Of a stretch of 64,000 nucleotides of DNA, positions 48,658 to 60,182 are shown piece by piece. Made by a program: the position numbers and the translations under genes. How positions within the stretch are numbered: position 1 is the first letter of the stretch; each line of letters opens with the position of its first letter. Source of the DNA: Diplosphaera chodatii (lineage: Eukaryota > Chlorophyta > Trebouxiophyceae > Prasiolales > Stichococcaceae). The stretch lies in assembly GCA_032358165.1 (NCBI GenBank), contig JAALGY010000030.1, forward strand, positions 434,001 through 498,000, written 5' to 3'. The notes beneath the pieces were generated by a model that was not told where the DNA came from, made no database searches, and saw only the letters and a program-made list of their open reading frames with translations.

Positions 48658-49451
48658 CAGGCCGAGTCTTAGAGTCGGCTAGCCTGCAGCGGCTGCTGTA
48701 TGTCCAGTCCACATCATAGCAGCAGTCAGCACTCGGCAGGAGCTCAGCGCTCGGCAGGGGCTCAGCGTGTGTCTGTACAGTAAGGCGTCGAGTGATGCCC
48801 GTCGTCTGAAGGTTTTCTTGGTGCATTGCATGCAGTTTCAGATGCCAACATGGGCCATAAGTTTCTGTTTTCGGGCGAGCAACCAAGAGCGGATAGTCTC
48901 GTATAGTGTACTGTACCATAGGCAGAACAGTCAGCGAATGCCACCGGCTGGCACATCCTGCACTGCATCACCGTTTCCTTATTGAGCATCTGATGTACAA
49001 CCGTGGTGCATGCAGCCAGCATCCTGAAACAACGACAGCACCAGCAAATGCTCACTTGACACACCCATTAATACCTGCTCCAATTCGATGGCAATTATGG
49101 CCGTCACCAATGTGCACTGAGCCCAGCTAAGCCGTTCTAAGCAAGATGTTTGGTGACACTGTCAAGTCACATCAGAATGTCGTGCAGCTCTCGCATGACA
49201 AGGTTGACATCAGATATGATACTCACCGCTTACACAATTATAATGTTGTTACAGCTGCTTTGTGCCCTGAGCACCATCATCTGGAGACTGCATGTTGTCA
49301 CTGCCTGCTGTGCACAGCCGCACGCATTGTATGCTGCCTACCTAAGGCTTTGCCCACCAGCTGCGCAATGTGCCCGCAGCCCTCAGCTGACCACAGCAGC
49401 GGCAGGAACTGCGGCTATCAGCTTGCCGGGACTTGCCAATGCCACTGTCAG
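48658..49451. other. Convergent 3' spacer
   Basis: About 790 bases between the stops of gene C (+) and the NAPE-PLD-like gene (-). AT-richer than its neighbours. No gene was seen. Confidence 0.5.
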
Positions 49452-52084
49452 TCACTGCCGAATCGGCAGCAGCGGCGGCGCATTCTTGTCACTGCCGCCA
49501 GCTGTCTGCAGCAGCGCGCCATGCTGGATGGTGACGAAGTCTGATGCCGGCAGACCCGCCGTTTCCCGAGCAGCTGCCAGATCGATCGGCGGCGCATCGT
49601 TTGCCTCATCCCCCAGAGGGTACGTCCCAAAGTGGATGCCAATGCTGCGCTTGGACCGGACCTCCTGCAGGTCAACAGGTCTCTGAGCACATCTGGTGTT
49701 GTCGGGATACCAGATGCAAGCATCTAGTCAGTGTGGACAGTGAGGCATAGATACGTTCCTGCTTGCAGCATTCTGCAGCACCTGGTGGATCTTGACGGCT
49801 TCCTCTGGGTTGCAGTGCTGCGGGCGCAGGAACCAGCGGGGCTCGTATGCGCCGATCGGGATGGCCGCCAGGTCGAAGGGCCCCAGCCGCTGTCCAATCT
49901 CAGGGAACACAGGGCAGTACCTAATGCAAATACATCATGACAGTCACCATCGACGGTTCGTTGCCAGGCGTTGGGAATGCTTGCTGTGTACATGTTCAGA
50001 AGGTCACTGAATGTATTGCTCCCTTGCATCGCTACCGCTGGCAGGAAACTGGCTGCAGCACCATGTGGCACGGCAGAATCCACATGCATGCTTAGAAGCA
50101 GCTGACGGCAGGGCTGCCCAAATTGGTGATCTGCACAAAACGGTGAGCTGCTGGTCCTGGCGACTCCAGCAAAGCAAGACAGCGGCCAGGCAGCCCCCAC
50201 CCGGTGTCGCCGGCAAACCAGAAGTTGTGGCGGGGCCCCCGCACCGCCCAGCCGCCCCACAGGCTGGTCTTCCGCGCCCAGGGCACCCGCATGCTCCAGT
50301 GCTGCATGAGTGCAAGCAGACCATTGGGGACGCGATACTGCCGCACTTGCAGCACAGCAATAGGTGTCGACTTGTGCAGCTGTGTCCGCGATACCAGCGG
50401 GCTGAGATCTGAGGGCCCATTTTGACGCTGGCTCTGGCAGCAGCAAATGTATCAGAAGAGGACATGAAACGTTAACAGCAACTGCCAGGAGCCAGCAGAT
50501 GACTGGGCTGCAGCAGCAGTGCAGCGGCAGGCAGGAGGCATACCTGTGCCGGTGTGAAGGTGATGTCAACCTTGGTGCCCGGATGCCGGGCACTCTCCCA
50601 CCAATCCAGCTCCACAACTGTCTTCACACCCGCGGAGGTGAACCAGCTTTTCAAGCCCAGGGGCACGTACCTGTGACAGTTTGTTGAGCTTGCATCTGAG
50701 ACAGGCTCCAGCCACAGGAGATCGGCTCGTGGCGTGCAACTGCTGGTCAAAATCTGGCATTTTTAGGACAGCCCCTGGCCACAAGGTGACAATGCAGCCA
50801 CTTACCATGTCAGGTTTGCACCAAAACGCTTGTTGAGCCGTGCCACAGTGCCGGAGTCCAAATGATCGTAGTGCGAATGACGGTGGACAGGAAAGTAAAG
50901 CATGTCAGACTAATCTGTGAACATGTCCTGTCGTGCATTCTGACCCATTTCGCCTGGGTGCTCAGGCATCATGTGCTTACGCAGCCACTTTCATACCTGA
51001 TGACCACAAAGTCCAGCTGCGGCAGCTGCGGATGGTCGGTGTCCAGTGGGTTGGGCGTGATCCGCTTTGGCCCAAACCACTGCAAGCCACATGCACATGT
51101 ACAGCAGTTGGCATTTGCATGGGCACTCTGGCCTGACAGTTTGCACCGCAGCACTGTCCTGGACTGCAATTCTGTAAGATAGAAGCAACAGGGTACAAGC
51201 GTGTGGACAGCAGCCTCAGCAGCATTTTGGAGAATGTAGTACCACGCACAGTCTGCAGGTGGGCTGGAAAGCTTCAGTCACCTGGACCCCGCTGACGCGC
51301 TCCGACAGCGCGGGGTCTGTGAGGAAGGTCACGCTGTCCATCTGCACGAGGCAGCAGGCGTGGCCCGCCCACACTGCCTGAACCGCATCATCTGCAGGCG
51401 AAAGCTCACATAGTGACAACTGTGTGCGTAACATAGAGTATACCAGGTGGACACCCCTTGGAATTCTCTTGCTTTGATCAGTGCCTAATGCGCTGTTGCA
51501 TGAAACCTGATACACCCACCTCCCACTTTCTGCTCGGCACATGCATGCGCACAACAGCGATTGTGCACCACAAACACCACACCATTGACCACCTGGCGGC
51601 GCCGCAAGCGCGGCCCAGTCGACCTCGTTGACGGGGAAGGCTGCGGCGTAGTCGGCTGGCGTCGGGTGGTGGTTGCCCTGCAGCCAGCCCCGCGGCGGCG
51701 AGTTGTTCTTCTGTCGATAGCGTACCCATCTGAGTATCTCCATCGGTCCCCGGTCCTGCAAAGTTCCACACACCGGCACACTTGCATCTGTGCGCGTTGT
51801 GAGTCCCGAATGGCTCAAAGGACGACACGCCATGATCTCCTCGGCAGACATCTCAGGTGGAAGGTTGCAGAAGGAAGCGACTGCACATAAGTACGATGCA
51901 CAGGACTGCAGCATATGCAGCAGGGCGCAGGAGGGTGTCCCACCTCCCATGTCGGCCAGGGGTTGTCAAAGCTGCCGTCCTTCATATGGTGCGCAGGGGT
52001 GCCGGCTGCTGGCCCCTGCGAGGCCGTGGCCGTCACATGCGCCGCCTGATCGACCAGCTCGCCGGCCGCAGTGGCCGCGGCCAT
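49452..52084 (-). CDS. NAPE-PLD: NAPE-hydrolysing phospholipase D-like metallo-hydrolase
   Basis: Metallo-beta-lactamase-fold enzyme that by family cleaves N-acyl-phosphatidylethanolamine to N-acylethanolamine and phosphatidic acid at membranes. The ATG at 52082-52084 leads to [12 protein letters not shown] (near 51,945). Then come [20 protein letters not shown] (exon low end 51594), [20 protein letters not shown] (51,282-51,391), [17 protein letters not shown] (50,997-51,079), HSHYDHLD (50,856-50,879; zinc ligands) and [11 protein letters not shown]. After these: [14 protein letters not shown] and [18 protein letters not shown] (50,544-50,670), [20 protein letters not shown] with [10 protein letters not shown], then [20 protein letters not shown] and [10 protein letters not shown] (about 49,770-49,918), and [17 protein letters not shown] to stop 49452. 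The [14 protein letters not shown] and IHFGT blocks match animal NAPE-PLD closely. One splice junction, at HSHYDH, lacks a normal AG in frame. Confidence 0.85.
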
Positions 52085-53429
52085 TGGTCGGTAGCCTGCG
52101 GCATCACATCATGACGCCATGATGCCCGCCTGTACCCCAGTTCGATGCCATGCAGGGCGGCCGTTGGGGCACGCTCAGCTGCTGTGGATGGTGCAAGCAT
52201 AGCCTGGGCGCCATGGATCGCGCTTGCACAGTGATCAAGTTCGCCTGTACCATTCAAACTATGACCTGCGGTAGCGCGCCACTCGGGGCACAGGGCATCA
52301 ACATGCGATCAAGCGGGATTTTGTCAGGCGTGCGCCGGTTTCATTGTTTCGATCGTCCCCAGCGCGTACCCCTTGGCCAGTGTTGCAGTTATACAGACGA
52401 CTTGAGCCTCACCGAGTGGTAGCAGCGACGAGATGCGCCGAGCGGCGCGCCAAAGCGCAATCTTGCGGGCTGCAAGCTGCTGGCCCACTTATTGGCCGTC
52501 TTAGCTGATACTAACCGTGGTTTGCGAGCTCCTTGTGCCGGGTCACAGCCGTGCACATGACGTTTGATGTTGCCAAGATGGCGTAACCGTGACGTGTGAA
52601 ACCTAGAATGAAGAGAGGAAGCAGGAAGGTGGACGCTGCTCTCGTTGCCCAAGTCTCAGCACAGGTCGATTCCAGGCCGCTGCCAGCCTCACATACGTAC
52701 AGGCAACGCTCCTGTCTGCTGTCAGACGGTGAAACCTGTTCTGTGCGCAGTGCTGCACACGCCTCGTTTGACAGCCCGCTATAGTGTCGAAGAGCTTGGA
52801 CATCAAGTCTTAGGCCTGGTGTAAAGCGTCTTACGTGGGCCAACGGTCCCAGCGCCGCGGCTGCATTAGACTCAGCAGCAGGTATGTAACCTGATCTGCT
52901 GGAGGGAACAGGCTGAAGTCTTGGCGACAGGTTGCTAGAACTTCAACCTGATGGTGTACGTAACAAGTGTTGAGGCTGGAGCTCTTGCACTTGCAAGTTC
53001 ACTGATCGCCCTGAGGGAAAGCTGAGCACAGTCCGCATTCGCAGAGTGCAAGCGTTGCACGTGTTTGCAGCTCAAGTTTGCAACCGAGGTACTGCCCACG
53101 ACGGACCTCGAAAACTTCTGCCCTTTCTTGCTGTTGCTCGACTTTGAACCAGCTGGCGACTTTCGCTCGCGATCACATGTTCATCCCACTAAGTATGCAT
53201 GGGCAAGCACTCGGTCAAGCGGTGCCTCGAGGCCATGTCGTACAACAGGCCAACCTGATGTGTCCTTGTGTGGCCACTAGGCTGATGGGCGATGTATCTT
53301 TCATAAGCACAGATGGAAGCAGGCCAGCCAGGCCATGAACATGCGGATTTTTGGGCAGGCGTTGGCGAACTGTTGGTTGTGAAAGGTGAATTAGGTGTCA
53401 TTATCCGCAGGGAGGTGTGCTCAGGCGCA
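52085..53429. other. Divergent promoter region
   Basis: About 1.35 kb between the NAPE-PLD-like (-) and tetraspanin-like (+) starts, the longest gap in the window. A 110-codon minus-strand frame at 52,511-52,843 has no recognisable motif. A short 5' exon of either neighbour could be hidden here. Confidence 0.45.
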
Positions 53430-54828
53430 ATGGCGAAGTTCATCCCCCGCAATGACTGCCTGCCGTGCATCATGCGCTTCTTCCTGTTCGTGGAGCTGGT
53501 CATCGGCGCGCTCTTCATCATCTTTGCGCTGATTTTGCAGACGCCGCCAAAGTCGGCGGTGCCCATGTGAGTCCAGACACTTTTGAGGTGCACCATGCCG
53601 CCCGTGCACGGGCTGGCGATCAATCTGCGAATGCCCTGCTGCACCTCGCTGCACGCTGGCATCCACACCTGTGGTGACGTGAGAGACTTGAACACTTGTG
53701 GCATGGTGGCGTCACATATTTCCTTTGGCATGGTGCCGCTGCGATGTGAGTGCGTCCATCACCAATGTGCATGCAGCGGCCTGCTGGTGCTGGGCGCCCT
53801 GACGCTGATCAACACCTTCTTCGGCTGCATCGGCTCCTGCTACAAGCGCTCGCTGCTCACCCTGTACCTCATCTTCGGCACCATCCTGACCATCGCACAG
53901 GCATGTGTACTGCTCTTCATCAACTGTACTTCAGTAGCAGTCATGGCCGCTTCGTCAGACCGCAGATAGCATGCGTAATGTTATTATACAGACGTTGAGA
54001 TACCAAGCTGTGTGATGTGCAGGCGGTGCTCGTGTTCTACATCTTTGGCAAGGAGACCAAGGTTGCCACCAACATTGCCAGCTATGGCAAGTCCTCGCAG
54101 GTCGACATCGGCAGCGTGTGAGTCCCTCCTCAACCCCACAGCATGTTGCCGTCGTGATAAGAGCATAAATTGGCAGCAGATGCTGTAGACAGTCGATTGC
54201 ATCACTGCAGCAAAGGTGGAGCTGAACACCACAGCCCGAAACACTTTTCACTCTGCCTGTCCTCTCGCAGGTCGTCCGTGCGGCACGACCTGAACTACAT
54301 TAAGTGGATCCTGCTGGTGTTTGTGATCATGGAGATCGTGTCGCTGCTCGTCGCCTTCATCATGCGCTGCTGCGTGGACCCCGACGGCCACTACGGCGAC
54401 TTTGCCGATGAGGAGGTGCGGACCCCCGCACCATCAATGTATGCAAATGCATGCACCAGCATGCAGCATTGCATGTCATGCGGTCAAGCTGTAGCAGGAC
54501 AAGGTCTTGTATCATGCTTCTGCGGCTTTTGAGAGAGTTTGACTGATGTCTTGTGCGTGCCCCTGTGCACAGAGACGCTACAACACGCAGATGAACACGA
54601 TGCCAGCGTCAGACGAGGGCAGATATGGCAGGTGTGCACATGTGCCACCAGTTCATAGCTTCAGCTTTAGGGTGTGAGTCATGCAGTTTCACATTAGACA
54701 CAAAGCGTTTAGCAGGTCTCATGCAGTGCCTTGCACTTGTGCTCAACTTGGCTGACTGTGCTATGATCTCGTTCCCTTGCAGCCAAACGTCCTCCATCGC
54801 CAACAAATATGTGAGTGTGCATGAGTAG
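53430..54828 (+). CDS. Tetraspanin-like four-helix membrane protein
   Basis: Six exons close in frame: 53430-53566, 53777-53900, 54023-54117, 54271-54415, 54573-54631 and 54783-54828 (606 bases, 201 residues). Four hydrophobic helices: MRFFLFVELVIGALFIIFAL (about 15-35), LLVLGALTLINTFFGCIGSC (about 47-66), LLTLYLIFGTILTIAQAVLV (about 70-90) and WILLVFVIMEIVSLLVAFIM (about 130-150). A small loop of roughly 35 residues lies between helices 3 and 4, and a polar tail ends in SVHE. The small first loop and the C-C pairs at membrane edges fit the tetraspanin layout, but the large loop is short and the CCG motif is absent, so it is tetraspanin-like rather than classical. Likely a plasma- or endomembrane organiser. 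Intron 2 has a GC donor. Confidence 0.8.
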
Positions 54829-55673
54829 CGCACGGTGCACTGCAAAGCCCTGCTACTGCTGTTCGTAGACACCCTGGCAGCTCGCGCCTCACTTCTGGTG
54901 GCCTCGTGACACAGGGCATGTACAAGAAGTAAGAGCGGCCTAATAGGCACCGGCGTGCTGTGGACACACGGTACACCTCGTTTCCAGCGTCCCTTTGCAG
55001 TCCCCTGCAGTCCACCGCAGCCGTTCTGTTTGCTCGATGCACTGCCTGACTGATGCGCGCTGCTTTCATGCCAAGCTGTCATGTTTGGTGTACGGTATCG
55101 ATGCTTTGCAGACTGCTCTGTTTGGTGTGCAGGCCGTCAATGAAGAGGCTCAATGCACGCTTCAACGCGAAGTTCGGCCACCTGATAAGCAGTGGTGGGG
55201 GTAGCACGGGGCAGCGGCGCTGGCTCGAGATGTTTCGCTGGCGCCAGGTCGATTCAGGGACCTGATGCTTGCCACACCGTACGTTGTCAGCATGCCGGAG
55301 CAGCACAGCCACTGACATGTCCATTGCACATTCTTCCAGGCCGTCCTTAGGCAGCTTGCATCAGGATAGATGCATTGATGACTCTGGTCCTGCGGCGTTG
55401 TTTTGCCTCTGGGTAGATGTTGTGACCACCTCCGTAGTGTAAGAATACGTTGACCGCTTGACCCTCCTGCTCCGCTAAGCTCAGTCCATGCATCAACATC
55501 GACTGCTGCATGCCCCATCTGTCAAGCCCTTGGTTCCCAAAATATCTCACCCCGCTCTCTGCCTTCTACAACGTTGTTACACCCACCATGAGGCCCCACA
55601 TCAGCAGGACGCCAGCAGCTAGCCCCGCTGCGAGCGCTGGCACGGGCTCGAATAAACAGTAGAGACAGCCGCC
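54829..55673. other. Convergent 3' spacer
   Basis: About 850 bases between the stops of the tetraspanin-like (+) and RHIP1-like (-) genes. The GTGAGT beside the last tetraspanin codons leaves a longer splice form possible. No gene was seen. Confidence 0.45.
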
Positions 55674-57102
55674 TCAGTACACGCCCTTCTTGGCAAGCCG
55701 CCACAGGGTGGACTCCAGGCCGCTGGCCTGCGACCGGGCCGCCGCGGCCTTGGCGGCCGCCTGCGCCCGCAGCGCCAGCGCCTCGCGCGACGGCAGCTCC
55801 CGCAGGTCCGCCGTCAGCCGGTCGCCCGCCTTCTGGCTGCCGCGCACCTGTAGATGGCATTCAAGAGCTGTAATGAGCACGTCTGGAGCAGTTGGAAAAC
55901 AGAGCCTTCTTGCCCGCTCAGCTTGACGGATCGTAATCATGGACCAACAGCCAACAGGACTGACCTGTCGTTGCAGCGCTGCGATCTGCTTGGCTGTGGC
56001 CGTCAGCTTCCGCAGCCCTGTGTCGTACTGCTCCTCAGCTGCTGCCAGCCGCTGCAGGTAAAATGTGACCAGGGTTTGATGTTGGCACTCAGCCATGTGC
56101 CGAAGGCATGATCCGCTCTCTGCAGCATTGACCTCGAGCAGCGACTCAACGGCTGCTTGCTGAATGCTCATGTTCATCAGTGTACCTGGGCAAGCTTCTC
56201 GCCTTCGGCTGCCGCGCCCTCCAGTGAGTCTGACAGCGCAGCATACCGCCCCTCTGCTGACCGGTACAACGACTGCAAATGCAGCAGCGCAGTTCAGGGG
56301 ATGCGAAAGGATGATGTGTGATGAGCAGTGACATGCCTGACGTGGACACAGGTTGCAATCATTCACATACATGTCAGCAGTTTGCCGGACGCAGGATCAG
56401 ACTGGCGCACCTCTTCGCTGCGGAACCGGCCAAGGGTCTGGCGCCACAGAAAGCGGCGGGTGGCTGCAGCAGCACATGACATCTCGTCATTCCAGCAGAA
56501 TAGTCTCTGTAGCAAAGACTGGCTCAAATGGTGCGAACCGTCATGATGCTGTGGGATTAGAGTTGCCATGCGGATGCCTCACGTGGGAGTGTCAACACAA
56601 GAGCGACGGTCAGAGCTGGCCACGTGATCTCCTGGTGCTCCTCTGCGATGTGGACCCCCTCTGCAAGAGTGAGCCCAGTGCCGTCAGCCGAATGCTGGGG
56701 ATGTTCACGCCGAGATGCCTGGCGCACAGGCAGGCAGGCCCTAGAGATGGCAGCCATGCATGCTCACCTTTGATCTTGTCAAAGACCCGCTCCCTGCTGT
56801 GCTGGAAGTGCGCCACCCCCGTGTCCCAGTAGGACTGCGCAGCAAGCGTCGCAGCTGTGTCTCGTGGACTGAGGAAGATCAAGTACGCAGATGCAGTCAT
56901 GCGAGAGCGAGCCAAAGTACAGCGCACTGCTCACCTGCCCGACCTCCATGGCCTGCTCTGCGTTATCGCGCACGATCGCAACCGACTGCTTGGCTGCATG
57001 CGTGGCGCTCGCAAGGCCGTCGTCCAGGAACTCTGCTGCCGAGTCCGCAGCGCTCTGCAGCTGCCTGGTGGTGTTGTCGCGTGTGTCCTTGATCGAGTCC
57101 AT
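55674..57102 (-). CDS. RHIP1-like (RGS1-HXK1-interacting protein 1) protein
   Basis: Resembles the plant coiled-coil membrane protein RHIP1, described in Arabidopsis as a bridge between the RGS1 receptor and hexokinase 1 in glucose sensing; that role here is inference. The ATG at 57100-57102 opens MDSIKDTRDNTTRQLQSAAD (exon to 56935). Then: SYWDTGVAHFQHSRERVFDK (ending 56768), EGVHIAEEHQEITWPALTVA with a short hydrophobic stretch LVLTLP (about 56,575-56,672), and RRFLWRQTLGRFRSEEVRQ (about 56,395-56,540). Next are SLYRSAEGRYAALSDSLEG (56,190-56,275), YDTGLRKLTATAKQIAALQ (55,965-56,060) and the last exon, GDRLTADLRELPSREALALR to AKKGVY (about 55,674-55,850). The order HIAEEH - membrane stretch - RRFLxxxTLGRFxSEE - PSREAxxLRA matches the plant protein. 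The exon 1/2 junction does not close in frame with the obvious GT-AG pair, so a micro-exon or other border is missing. Confidence 0.68.
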
Positions 57103-57653
57103 GGCAGCCCTTGATATTTGGACTGCTGCCCGTTTGACCTACTTGGTCCTGGCGTGACGCCCGTCAAGTCCGCTGTCGACTGCACCAGATGACAGGGACC
57201 TGCAGCAGGACACAGGTGCCCCGACCACTGATGCTGCGACCCAGCAAGCGGGCAATGCCAGAACTATCAAGGAGTGTAGCAGATGGCAAAGCACAGGACT
57301 GCAAGGTGTCGCACACCCGTCTAAGTCACAACGCCAAACCTCAGCAGTTGCTGACAAGATCAAGGGCTGAACGCGTCAGTTGAACTGTTCAGGATTGAAA
57401 GCGACCAGGCTGCGGGTGCAAGCGTGTTGATCTTGGTGTCAGATCGCCGATATGATGTCAGGCGTGTCAGGTGTCACCACAAATGTTGCGAGCTCAATGG
57501 CGGAGGACCGTGTACCCCAGTCTGACAGAGGTTTCCGCCTGAACCCTTCGGTTTACGAGAACACAGACCGCCGTTGGTCCGCCGTGCACTGCCCTGCATT
57601 CGAGGTTGCGAGGTTGTGCTGAGCGGCCGCAGCATCATGTAGTCCCAGCAAAC
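57103..57653. other. Divergent promoter region
   Basis: About 550 bases between the RHIP1-like (-) and pfkB kinase (+) starts. No gene was seen. Confidence 0.5.
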
Positions 57654-59669
57654 ATGGCCGTCGATGCTGATGCAGCGCGCCGACGTGTGCTCGCCTGCTT
57701 CGGCGATCCGGTGGTCGACATCATGGTGCGCTGCAGCCATGCCTTCATGCGCGGCATCGGCGCCGAAGAGGGTGGCTCCCAGCTGGTTGGCCCAGCCGAG
57801 ATGGCGCAGCTGAGGTCAGATGCGCTGAAGCACTCTGACAGTCAGCAGCCCGACGTCAGGTACATTCTATGTTGCTGATATGTTGGCACATTTGCTTGGT
57901 ATGCGCCGCGCATGCAGATACTGATCACCCCTAACCACAACGCCAAACGCTCTAGCTTTCACACATCCATCATGTTCGACTCAAACATCTCAAAAGCTGT
58001 GGATCTGGATGAGCCGCGTGCTGCAGGAATGGCGGCAGCGCAGCAAATGTCGCACGGTGCCTGGCACGGCTGGGAGCCGGCGGCGGAGCGCCGGTGCGTT
58101 TCATAGGCATGGTCGGAGACGACGACGCGGCACAGGACTACGAGAGGCAGCTCGTCACCCATGGTGTCGAACCCCTGCTGCTGCGGCCGCCCACGCCTGA
58201 GCAGACAGCCATCTGCCTGTGTCTGGTGAGCGTGTGTTGACGACGCTGGTTCGACACCAACTATTGGGGTTCACCCAAATCATCGTTTCCTCAGTGGCGA
58301 GCTTCATATGCCAAGCACCTGCCATGGTAGACCGTGATGCTGGACATGTGAAACGACAACGTCGGTACCTGCGGTGGCAGGTGACACCCGATGGTCAGCG
58401 CACCATGCGCACATGCCTGGGTGCCGCAGCAGAGCTGCAGGAGCTCGCGCAGCTCCCCGATGGCTGGGAGTCTGATGTGCGGTGGCTGCACTGCGAGGGC
58501 TACTGCCTGCACCGGCCCGGCATCGCCATAGCAGCCATGCGAGCTGCTCGAGCTGCCGGCGCACAGGTTAGGTCACAGCTCTCGACCAACTGTATACACA
58601 AGCTGCATGTACAAGCTCAGTATGCGCTTGTATCTAGGTTTTCTGGAACCCTTTGTTGCAGCATGCCGAACATGGTGACAGCGGGCTACGCATCACTGCA
58701 TACAGGTGTCCCTGGACCTGGCCAGCTTCGAGGTGGTCCAGTGGTGCTGGGACGCCCTGCAGCAGGTGGGTCTGCAGATGGCCCTCGCCGTAATGCTGTC
58801 TGGTCGTCCAGTAGGGATGGAGGCCGCTGCCTCCACTGCCTTATGGTGTCCCCACTGGATTGTCTGTGGTTTCATGTATGAGCAGTGTGGTTGCCTGTGC
58901 AGGTGCTAGCAGAGGGGTTGCTGCACACCGTGTTTGCCAATGAGGAGGAGGCAGCGGCAGTACTGAAAGCAGCAGCAGCACAGGCAGCTCCAGACGGCAG
59001 CAGCACAGCAGCAGATAGCATGCCAGAACAAGCAGCAGCAGCAGCAACAGACAGGTCTGGCAGCGGCGGTGGCAGCGGCAACGCCCCATCCGAGCGGAGT
59101 GGCGAGGTCCAGCACAATGGCCACTGCCATGCAGCCGGCAATAGCAGCGCGGATGCAGACACCAGTGCATCAACACAGCATGAGGAGGTGTACGACGAGG
59201 CAGCTGCCGCAGCACAGCATTGGCTGCTACAGCACTGCCAAGTTGCGGTGATCAGCCTTGGCCCACGCGGGTGCATTGCCCAAGATCGGCATGGCGCCAC
59301 TGCATCATGCGTCGCCGACAGGTGCATTGTGCATGTTGACGTTCCTACTACTGCAGGCATACGTGGACAGCACTCCCACTGGTGGCATGATGATAGTAAG
59401 ACATGCTGGACCTTGCTGATCGGTCTTTGGCAGGAACACCGACAAGTGCTGTCACTACATTTTGCAGGGTGAATGTTCAGGACTCAGTGGGGGCGGGCGA
59501 CAGCTTCTCGGCCGGCTGGCTGGCCGGCTGGCTGGCCGGGGCGCCCCTTGCAGCGTGCGCGGCCGCCGGCTGCGCTGCGGGCACCGCGGCGGTGCGGGCG
59601 GTGGGCGGCGTCCCCGACGACGGGGCGCAGGCAGCGCTGCGGAAGCGCATCGCGGCGCTGCTGCCATGA
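57654..59669 (+). CDS. pfkB-family carbohydrate/nucleoside kinase
   Basis: ATP-dependent sugar or nucleoside kinase. Six exons close in frame: 57654-57859, 58027-58225, 58381-58566, 58706-58765, 58903-59321 and 59468-59669 (1272 bases, 423 residues). Motifs: CFGDPVVDIMVR (start of the ribokinase fold), NGGSAANVARCLARLG (pfkB signature 1, about residues 70-84), FIGMVGDDD, VISLGPRGC, and DSVGAGDSFSAGW (signature 2, about 362-374, with the catalytic Asp near 368). Exon 5 carries a low-complexity Ala/Gln/Ser insert of about 80 residues (roughly 238-320) absent from normal pfkB enzymes, which explains the length above the usual 300-350. Adenosine kinase-like and fructokinase-like plant pfkB proteins are both possible; the substrate is not decidable. 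The following gene, G6PD, is convergent. Confidence 0.88.
58966..59050 (+). repeat. CAG/GCA-rich low-complexity insert in the pfkB kinase
   Basis: Imperfect GCAGCA/CAGCAG stretches coding Ala/Gln-rich sequence within exon 5 of the pfkB gene, between the conserved AEGLLHTVFANEEEA and VISLGPRGC segments. Confidence 0.75.
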
Positions 59670-60182
59670 CGGCGTGGACCGGCACTGGGCACAACGAACC
59701 AATTTTCCAGGTGTGAACGGCCCAGGCAGCAGAGGTTGCAATGCCGTAGGGCGTCTACATGATGGTCAGTGCACCCCTGCTATCGAGCTTGACACATGTT
59801 GAGGCGGCCAGCTGGTCCGGACGCGTGCTGCCTATTGCAGCGGGAGCTGTTGGCCTCAGAACGACACCGAGAGCGGTGCAGACAATTGCGGTTTGAAAGC
59901 TCTGGAGTACTGGAAAAGGGTTCAGTGCAGCGACAATTGCGTTCCTACTGTACACTCACAATGCTGCAACCACTGAAAGATCCTGCTAAACCACCCTACA
60001 ACTACGCAGCATAGCACGAGGGCACCGCAGAGCACTGGAGCGCCCAGACACGCGATAGAACGCCTAGGCTGCTACCAGCTGCACAGGGTACCCCGAGCAC
60101 CCCAACGCCTTGTCTGCTATATGTGTGCATGATATTGGGGGCACACGTTTTGCCCCGTGCCTGCTTCTCCCCCAGGGCTGCC
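59670..60182. other. Convergent 3' spacer
   Basis: About 510 bases between the stops of the pfkB kinase (+) and G6PD (-). No gene was seen. Confidence 0.5.

Noticed and set aside
52511..52843. 110-codon minus-strand open frame in the longest spacer
   Set aside because: No motif, no splice partners, and not matched by any neighbouring paralogue.
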